Positions 56,373 through 64,000 of a stretch of DNA of 64,000 bases are shown piece after piece. Below the pieces are notes generated by a model. That model was given only the letters and a program-made list of their open reading frames with translations. It did no database searches and was not told where the DNA came from. The translations under genes were made by a program, and so were the position numbers. Every line of letters starts with the position of its first letter. Position 1 is the first letter of the stretch. The stretch lies in NCBI GenBank assembly GCA_026545765.1, contig CM048841.1, forward strand, positions 27,377,397 to 27,441,396. Reading direction: 5' to 3'. The DNA comes from Plantago major (lineage: Eukaryota > Streptophyta > Magnoliopsida > Lamiales > Plantaginaceae).

Positions 56373-59300
56373 TCAGTTAGCAAATTCCCTATCCCCACAC
56401 CTTTTGATATCATCTGAGTAGTCATAGAGCAAGGTCCTGACTATCATCTCAGTGTTTCTGGCAAATCCACAAACTTCCTTGTAGGTTTTGGTGGGATTCT
56501 TCTTGGCAAAGTGTTTGACCCACAGATACTTTTTCCATTTCCAGGCATGCTCAATTCTGATATCTGATAGCTTGAAATATTCATATATGACCCTCAGATA
56601 TATTATGTCACCCTTGTATTGCTCTTGAGTCATGTAAAAAGACTCATAGGGTTCCACAACAACTCTTGCTCTTGTGCCTGTTCCAGTGATGTTGGGAATT
56701 CTGTGCATATCATCTAGCTTTCCGTAAGGACAATCATCAGAGAGGTCCTTCTTCATGGCTTCTATTCTCTTGATCACTTCAAAATCCAACCAGGATTTGA
56801 TGTGGTTGGTGTTAATCAAGATTGGCTTGTCTTTTCTCCATGCCATGAGTTGTTTATGGATTGGTTCTGGAAAATTTTCATTTACCAGTAAGTGCTTGAG
56901 TTCCATAATCCAGTAGCCATTCTTCTGATTGATGCACCTGTAGATAGAGGAGTCATTGTTAGTCTTCACATACTTAATCTTGGCTTCTTCAGGCCTGAGT
57001 GGTAGTTGAAGTTTTCTTTGTTCAGCTCTTAGCCTGTTCCTCCTTTGTCTTGAATTCTCCCATTGGGGATTGCTTGAATAACCACCCTGGATAGACTTGG
57101 TATTTCCAGAGGGTGTTTTAGCTTCTATTGGCTTTGCAGCTAAAGGCTCAGTTAGGCTATCAACCCTTTATCCTCATCTTCATCATCATCTTCCAGATTT
57201 CTCTTGTTGGGTGATTTGCAGCCTTCTTCATTGCCCTGGGATTTGATTTGTCCTTCTTCTTCTTCTTCTCCTCCTCCTCCTCCTCCTCCTCCTCCTTCTG
57301 CTCCTTCTCCTTCTTCTCCTTCTCCTTCTTCCCCTCCTCCTCCTCCTCCTCCTCCTCCTCCTCCTCCTTCTTCAGAAGACTCATCAACCCCTTTCACTTG
57401 TCTTCTCCTTGGAGCCTTGGTACCCCTTGGAGGTTTCTGTGCCCTGGCCCTTGTTGTCATTCCTCTTTCAGGAAATTGCTGAGTAGTGACCACCATCCAG
57501 AGAGCACCGATCGAGGAGGGATCATTTATTTTTAGTGGTGGAAGTGATGGCTGTTCAGATTTCTTCTTGTTTCTTCTTCCTTTCTGAGCGCCAGATCCTT
57601 CCCTTTGTCCTTGATATCCTTCCCCCTTAGTCATTGTTGACTGACTCAGTATCACAAAGGATTCTGAGAGTGACTCAAAATTCCTTTGCAAATAGTTGTA
57701 GGCAGCAACCAACTTGTGCAATTTAGCCTTGAGCTCCTGATTTTGTTTGATAAGTCCTGTTTCCTTATCAGTGAGCTCTGCCAGTGGACCTTGAATAGCA
57801 TCTTCTTTTCCAGCAGCATAGCTAGCCTCTTCAAAGGCTTTTCCAGCCGAGTTATTGTCATCATCCCTAACCATGCCTGGGTCTTTCTGAGCAATGACCA
57901 GACTGGTTGTTCTCTGAGTGATGAGCTCAGTGAATTTCTTCATTGCTGCAGGGACTGATGCAATGGCGGCTTCATTTTGAAAAGACAACTCCTTGTTCAA
58001 TTTAGCTAGTACTTGGTATTTGTTCAAGTATTCATTGGAGTGATCAATTTCGGTGTTCTGCCAATTTCTTCTCTTCTTCATCATCTGAGTCATCAGCCTA
58101 GTGATCTTCATCCTCTTGGACATTTTCATCAATATTTTCTAGTCCAGCAACCATCTCAAAGATGGGCTTCTTTCCTTTTAGTGAGGAGGATGGTACATCT
58201 TCTGGTGATGCAGCCTTAGCATCATGTTTGTCTTCAGATACTTGCTCAGTATCTAATTCTTCAGCAATTGTCTGAACAACAAGCTGGAGTTCTTTCATTT
58301 CAGCATAAGCTTCCATTTCCTTGATGGTTTGATCTTCAATCTTTTGGAGCTTTGCTTTGGATTCAGCAATCTTCTCCTCCAGTTGAAGATTTAGCTGTTG
58401 TTTTTCCTCCAACAACTATTTGAGTTGAGCAACTCTGGCTTGTGCATCCAATATTTTCTGAGTGTTGTCCTCAGAGTGCTCAACTACTTGTTCAGTAGAA
58501 TCTTTTTGTTGGGGGAGATGGATGGGTAGATCTCTGAGGAGATGGAGGAGGGGATTTCTGTGATGTCCTCTTAGTGAGCTTTTCAGCAGTTGAGACACTA
58601 GTTCCTTGTGCAATCCCTCCTGTCCCTGGTGCAGGGGAATCATCATCATCCTTCTTATCATCCCCATCCTTGTGATGGTCAGAAGGAGGTTCTTCATAAT
58701 CATTCTCATCAGTCTCCTTCTCTTCTTCATCTTCAGAGACCAGATTGATCACTTCTAGAATAGTGATCATTTGCCCATTTACTTCCTCTTGCTCAGAGGG
58801 TATGATTTGTAGAGACTTGGGAAAGATTGGCTTGAATGCCATCTCCATTCTGGTCTAACCATCTGCCTTTTTAAAGGTTTGAGTGAGCTTGTGTGCCACT
58901 TCCTTGATGAAGTCCTTATGCATTAGAGAAGCAAAAGAATATTGCTCTATTGGGAACATTGCATGAACTTAATTTTCAAGGTCAAATTCTCTTTCTCTTC
59001 TGGCAGGGTGATCAGTGACCCTTGTTATTTCAGTCAAATCAGAGCATCTGAGTCTCTGCCATTTCTTGAAGCACTTGAGATGCTTTGGCAGAGTGTGATT
59101 CTTGAAAAATGGAAGCAGGTGTTCTGTTGAGAATGCAGAGACCTTTGGCACACTTGTTTGAGCCTTAAAGAAAGAGTTCTGAATTAGTTTCAAAACTTTG
59201 GTAGATATCTACGCTTTAGAGTAGAAAGGTATCTGAGTTACCTGTGTGACAGGCTCAGATGACTTGACTACTGAGGTTCCAGGTGCCTCAGATATCTAGA

Positions 59301-62004
59301 TGTGAGGAGGAGACTGGGAAGTCTGATCCTCAGTGATCTTTCTTTCTGCTTGAACCTGAGATTAAAAACATAACACTTAGAAAATTTGAGCAACAAAACT
59401 ACATTAGACAATTTCAGATATCTGAGAGGTCAATTACCACCACAGTAGTAGGCTCAGATACTTGTCTTTCGGAGACTTGTGTAGTCTCTGGAAGTTTTTC
59501 TTGTGATGAAGGCTTTGATGCCTCATCAATTTCCATTGGTTGCGGGGATTGAGTGGGCAATTCCCCAGCAACTTCTACTTCTTTATGAACCTGTAAGTAG
59601 AAAGTGCTAGTTTGAGAAAAATTATCAGAGATTTGTCTTTTGAAGATTATAAGTATCTGAATGAAATACCTTCTCTGCAGAAGGTTCAGATACTTGTTTC
59701 TCAGAGACCTTGGAAGTCTCTGGATTCTTCTCTGAAGAGATAGACTTTTCAGTCTCTCCATTTTTCTTCTCAGTTGGAGCCTATTAGAAACAAACACTTA
59801 AGAGTATTAGTCAAGTGTATAAAGCACATATCTGAGATGTTATATCTAAAGGAACTATCTTCTACATGTGAGACAGCCTCCTGTTCCTTAAGTGGTGAGG
59901 CTATGGAAGCCTCCTTCTCAGATTCTGAGGCAAGCTTTGCAGCTTCCTCTAGATGTTGTGTTTCTAATTCAGCCTGTAACAAAGAAATTTTATTAAATAA
60001 CAAGATTAATAAATACAAGATATCACAAGTAATGAGTTAAACCATTCAGCTACCTGAGCAGTGTCAGGCTGATTGCTCTCTGGAACTTGTGACCCTTCTA
60101 TGCTTTGGTCTTGTTGTTCCATTTCAACTTCTTTGTTTGAAGTTTCAGGTACTTCAGACCTTTCCTGAGTGTGCAACTCAGTTGCCTCCCCTGGTTGATC
60201 ATTCTGAGCAGATGTCTCACTTTGATCCCTCTTATTGAGTTGGGGAACCTGCTCATTTGCAGGATTTTCTTCAGCAATCAGAAGTGCTGGTATGTCAAAC
60301 TGTAATTCATTCACCATGGCTTCATTATCATCTGGTGAATCATGTGAATTGGATCTGGAAGGTGAATCAAAGTGCGGCTCATCCTGATCGTTTTGTGACA
60401 GTTTGTATAGTGTGGAGGAAATGTCAGAATCCTCCATCACTATATCACCACTTCTCAAAGCTTCTTCTACCAGCTTGAGTGTGTCTTGTCCAGATTCCTT
60501 GGACTTAGGTGCTATCTCTGCAACCTCTGTACTAAGTGCTTCTCCAGCAACCTTAGTAATGGGTGCTTTCTCAGAAACCTTTGAAATAGGTGCTTGTTCA
60601 GCAACCTATGGTGTAGGTTCTTCTTCAGATACCTCTATTCTTTCAACATCCTTTGAACTTATTGCTTTTTCAGCAACCTTAGCCTTTTTTTATTTCTGTA
60701 GGACTTGAGAGATGACCAATTTATCATCAGATCTCTCATCAGCATTAGGAACTGATTGATCCATAATCCCTGCAGTTTCTGCAGATAGGGCTTGATACCT
60801 GCCACTACTCTCATTTTTACCAATGAGTTCATCAGCAAGGCTTTCCTTGGTAGCATTGATGAGTTCATCATCAGTTGTATCTTTTGCAGCATTGATGAGT
60901 TCATCTTCATTTATGAGTTCATCAGCAGTGGCGGCAGATATATGAGAGTCGACATCCACAATGGGTATGCCTTCTGATTTGCCAGCAGACTTCTTTCGTG
61001 AAGTTCTAGGCTTTTTGGTCGCAACGGAACCCTCAGATACCTCATCAGTCTTTCGTTTCTTGGAACCTTTCTGAGATGCAGTAACCTTTTTCATCATGTT
61101 TGTATACTCATATTTGTAGAGCAGGTTACTATTGGCTATGTCAGCCTTCTGTCTGAGCTCAATGCCAAGCTTCTCCAACAAGAAACATATCTTTAGTCCA
61201 TAGCTTACTGTGGCTTTTGGCTCAGCAAGGCTCTTAACGATTTTAGGCTTAAAGCCTTGAATCTTCTTCACAAATTTCATAAAGGCGTACTTCCCCCAAT
61301 TGAAAGGGTTTTCCAGCCTTCTGTTCTGTTGATTCAACAAGAACATCATCATCCAGCATTCTTGGCTTATCTGGTCGGCACCTCCTTGTCAACCATCAAA
61401 GCATCTGTGAAGAATGCATGCCAACACATCCCAGTGAACCAACAGATGTCTGGTTCTAATGTCAGCAAGTTTGAAGTCGATGGGTGTATCTGATTTTTCA
61501 AGATCACACACATCACTGTATAGTTGCTTGACACCTCCAAGGATATCATCATCCTTGGTGTTTATTTCAAAATCATTTCCAAGATTTTGAAGTTCAAACA
61601 ACTCACAGAAAGTTGTTAAGTTCAAAAGGATGTCTTTTCCTTGAACTTTTGATTTTATAGACACTATTTCAGTGCCTTGATGTCAGAAATAATCCGGAAT
61701 TGTTGTAAATTCCAACACATCCAAAGTGAAGAAACTCCATCGAATAGCGCATGAAACCCTTGATTTGTGCCTTTTCAAGCATACCAAGAATTAGCTTCCT
61801 ATCAGCTTGATTTTCAATAGCAGCAACAAGGTATTCCTCAATCATGGCACCACCCCAAATCATCCTGTGATTTGAAGTCCAATGATCAGGATTGAAGTCT
61901 CCTACCAGTCGATTGTTCGTGATAACCAACATTGGTGCTTGCTTTTCAGCAGTACCAGAGGTAGTAGCTTGGGATTTCTGGGTAGAAGAACGTTTTGGAG
62001 CCAT
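56373..62004 (-). pseudogene. ORF3 of element C (large nuclear-type protein gene with introns, broken)
   Basis: ATG at 62004. Same order as in A and B: N-terminal region (DPDHWTSNHRMIWGGAM in B; here FNPDHWTSNHRMIWGG), NLS-like basic tract (SKKRKTDE, KKPRTSRKKSAGK, near 61060-60975), four short exons (59163-60054), HTLPKHLKCFKKWQRLRCSDLTEI, acidic stretch, coiled coils (58415-58200 and 57790-57650), and a C-terminal domain at 56373-56969. Peculiar to this copy: a long TCC/TTC-type triplet run at 57255-57370 that adds a Glu/Gly-rich tract before the C-terminal domain. Several breaks. Confidence 0.7.
59163..60054 (-). other. chain of four short phase-0 exons in ORF3, element C
   Basis: Short exons 59973-59866 (108 bp), 59780-59670 (111), 59590-59438 (153) and 59355-59242 (114). 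Introns 80, 85, 79, 82 and 78 bp. Same number, order, phase and border words as in A and B. Confidence 0.68.
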
Positions 62005-62182
62005 CTCTTTAAATAGTGAAAGTTTTTGAAAGTCGGAAAGAGATTAAGGTGTGAGTTTAGTGATTCTTTGCAGAATAACTAAGCGAAGAACAGAGATTTG
62101 CAGAAAGCTTTGAAAGGTTTTTACTATTTCTGTGTAAGTGGGAATGTTGGATTAGGCGAAAGTGATTCTTTTGCCAAAATCC

Positions 62183-62192
62183 TATATATATA
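62183..62192 (-). promoter_or_regulatory. internal TATA box upstream of ORF3, element C
   Basis: TATATATATA on minus, followed by GGATTTTGGCAAAAG, about 180 bp before the ATG at 62004. A GTGGGCCACGTC word (about 62299-62310) lies about 110 bp further upstream, combining a GGCCCA-type and an ACGT-core motif. Confidence 0.58.
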
Positions 62193-62782
62193 GCATTGTA
62201 CTTTCAGCAGATATATACATATAAATTGATTTTGTGCATATGTATCTGTGCAAATATAGGTAGACGTGGGTAAAAATTCTTTTGCATTAAATGCTTAGTG
62301 GGCCACGTCTGAGTTTTTACAGTGCACTATTTTACGGAGAATTAATCTCGTCCGTTAAGATCAAACGCCCATTTCATCAAGGGTCACGTTTGCTTCTTCA
62401 GCAATGATCACAATCAATAATTGTAATTGTGCCCAATTAATGAAATTTGGAGAATGGTTTTCTGAATCACATCTCTTTTCTGTGACTAGCGGACAGTCTT
62501 TGGACTGAAGTAGTCAGTTCAGAGACTGTGTGTAACTTAACATATAAATGGAAAGATACAAAACACCAGAGGTGTAGTTGACTGAATACATTTGTACCAC
62601 ATTTCTCTTTTGTGTTCCCCCTCACTTTGTGATCTCATAGATATCTGAGTACCCGTCTCAGAAATCTTTGAAAGATACTTTTACCCATCCTTTTAGTATA
62701 TGAGTTCTCGTCTCAGATACCTTTTTGCCTTAGATATCTAGATGCCTGTTCCAAATATCTTTCTCCTTTCTGAGTTTCCGTC

Positions 62783-64000
62783 TCAGAGATTAGAACTTTT
62801 CAGTTCCTTCGGTAGCTCCAATAACCCAAGACTATGTCTCAAGGTTAAGAACCTTCTTTCTTGCAAAGGCTTTGTAAAGATATCTGCAAGTTGGTCTTCA
62901 GTACCAATCTTGAGTATCTCTATGTTTCCTTTTTCAACATGGTCTCTAATGAAGTGGTGTATAACATCAATGTGCTCTGTTCTTGCATGAAACTTAGGAT
63001 TCTGAGTTATGGCAATAGCACTTGTGTTGTCACAGAAAATCGGATTTTTCTCTTTATTGATCTCATAGTCTCTGAGTTGTTGTTGTATCCACAATATCTG
63101 TGAAGCACAACACCCAGTAGCAATATATTAAGCCTCTGTGGTAGATATGGCAATTGAGTTTTGTTTCTTGCTGAACCATGATATTAACCTGGTACCAAGA
63201 AATTGGCAAGTTCCTGAGGTGCTTTTTCTATCAAGCAATGATCCAGCATAGTCATCGTCAGAATAGCCAACTAACTCAATCCACTGTCTTTTGGATACCA
63301 CAATCCAACTTCTACAGTACCCTTTACATACCTTAATATTTTCATAGCAATGTTGTAGTGTGATTGCATCGGATTTGTCTGAAATCTAGCACACACTCCA
63401 ACTGCATATTGAATATCAGGTTTACTTGCAGTGAGGTACAATAGAGACCCAATCAATTTCCTATACTTTGTTCTTCTCTTGTGAGATTCAGTATAGGTCA
63501 TTTTGGTTCCAATGCTCATAGGTATCTTAGCATTCTTTTCAGAAAGCTTTAGATTAAACTTATTGAGCATATCTTTTGCATACTTTGTTTGACTAATGAA
63601 TATTCCATCATTAAGTTGCTTGACTTGCAATCCTAGGAAGTAGTTCAATTCTCCCATCATGCTCATGTCAAATTTACTTTTCATAAGCTCAGCAAAGTCT
63701 TCACAAAGTTGCTTGTCTTTAGATCCAAATATAATGTCATCAACATATACTTGAACTAAAAGTAGTTTTCCTATACGGTTCAAAGTAAAGAGTGTTTTAT
63801 CAACATCTCCTATCTTGAAGCCACTTTCCAGCAAGTATTTGGCTAAAGTATCATACCATGCTCTTGGAGCCTGTTTCAGTCCATACAGAGCTTTCCGAAG
63901 CTTATAAACCATTCTACTTTCTGTGGAAACTTCAAAGTCTGGTGGTTGTTCAACATAGACTTCCTCAGCAAGTTCACCGTTTAGGAAATGCACTTTTGAC
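62783..64000 (-). pseudogene. pol: pol of element C: RT and RNase H part, cut by window edge (broken)
   Basis: Contains [15 protein letters not shown] near the edge, [16 protein letters not shown], the YVDD box at 63746-63735, [36 protein letters not shown] and the RNase H end [16 protein letters not shown] (about 62870). Clearly the same family as A and B. About two breaks in the visible part. Confidence 0.82.

Larger units (their letters stand above)
54640..64000 (-). mobile_element. Ty1/copia element C, SIRE/Maximus-like, partial
   Basis: Third copy of the family, on minus. In the window: a 3' LTR missing its outer end (about 54640-55995), ORF3 (62004-56373), ORF3 promoter block, spacer, and the RT/RNase H part of pol (from 62783 to the window edge). 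gag, the 5' half of pol and the 5' LTR lie beyond 64000. The outer LTR end is replaced by minisatellite DNA, and the polypurine-tract side of the LTR is also eroded, so no target duplication can be read. About ten breaks. ORF3 details are closer to B than to A. Probably older than A and B. Confidence 0.82.

Noticed and set aside
57204-57535. Ser/Pro-rich plus-strand ORFs in element C
   Set aside because: They are shadows of the triplet expansion in ORF3 on the opposite strand.

Overview
This window is repeat DNA from a flowering plant, probably a eudicot. The evidence is several plant-specific element lineages (SIRE/Maximus-type Ty1/copia, Tat-type and Tekay-type Ty3/gypsy, Stowaway MITEs, Helitron ends) and plant telomere-like TTTAGGG words inside a local repeat. 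I find no convincing host gene: every protein-coding stretch I can support belongs to an LTR retrotransposon, and these are treated here as fossils.

Layout. 1-6879 is the 3' part of a Tat-like Ty3/gypsy element read on +, with an accessory gene on the opposite strand that has a plant-like promoter and a 5'UTR intron, then a polypurine tract and 3' LTR. 6880-11941 is a mosaic: a 70-bp tandem repeat, a Helitron-type end, a MITE-like insert, a duplicated 143-bp unit split by a 1.9-kb solo LTR, and a tiny TRIM-like LTR element. 11942-28158 is a complete-length SIRE-like copia element on - (element A, target duplication GATCC). 28164-31000 is AT-rich, with one clear Stowaway MITE, a Helitron 5' end and a tRNA-like segment. 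31020-32100 and 53726-about 54640 are units of a TIR-bounded, minisatellite-filled repeat. That repeat is split by element D (32101-53720, a short non-autonomous Tekay-like LTR element on -, target duplication GCCCT). D's own 3' LTR is split by a second SIRE-like copia (element B, +, 34122-49936, target duplication AACTT). From about 54640 to the end lies a third copy of the copia family (element C, -), cut by the window edge.

The striking part is the third gene (ORF3) of the copia family, between pol and the 3' LTR. In all three copies it starts 170-190 bp downstream of a conserved TATA box. It has a long first exon with a basic nuclear-localisation-like tract, then four short phase-0 exons of 102-153 bp separated by 73-87-bp GT-AG introns, then a long last exon with coiled coils and a conserved C-terminal domain of about 200 residues. 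Short-exon lengths differ between copies essentially by triplets, while intron lengths drift freely. This looks like an independently transcribed, spliced gene carried in sense orientation by a retrotransposon, which implies that unspliced RNA is what gets copied. It has none of the membrane features expected of an envelope protein.

All distances and lengths were counted by hand from the sequence. LTR divergences are impressions and were not computed.
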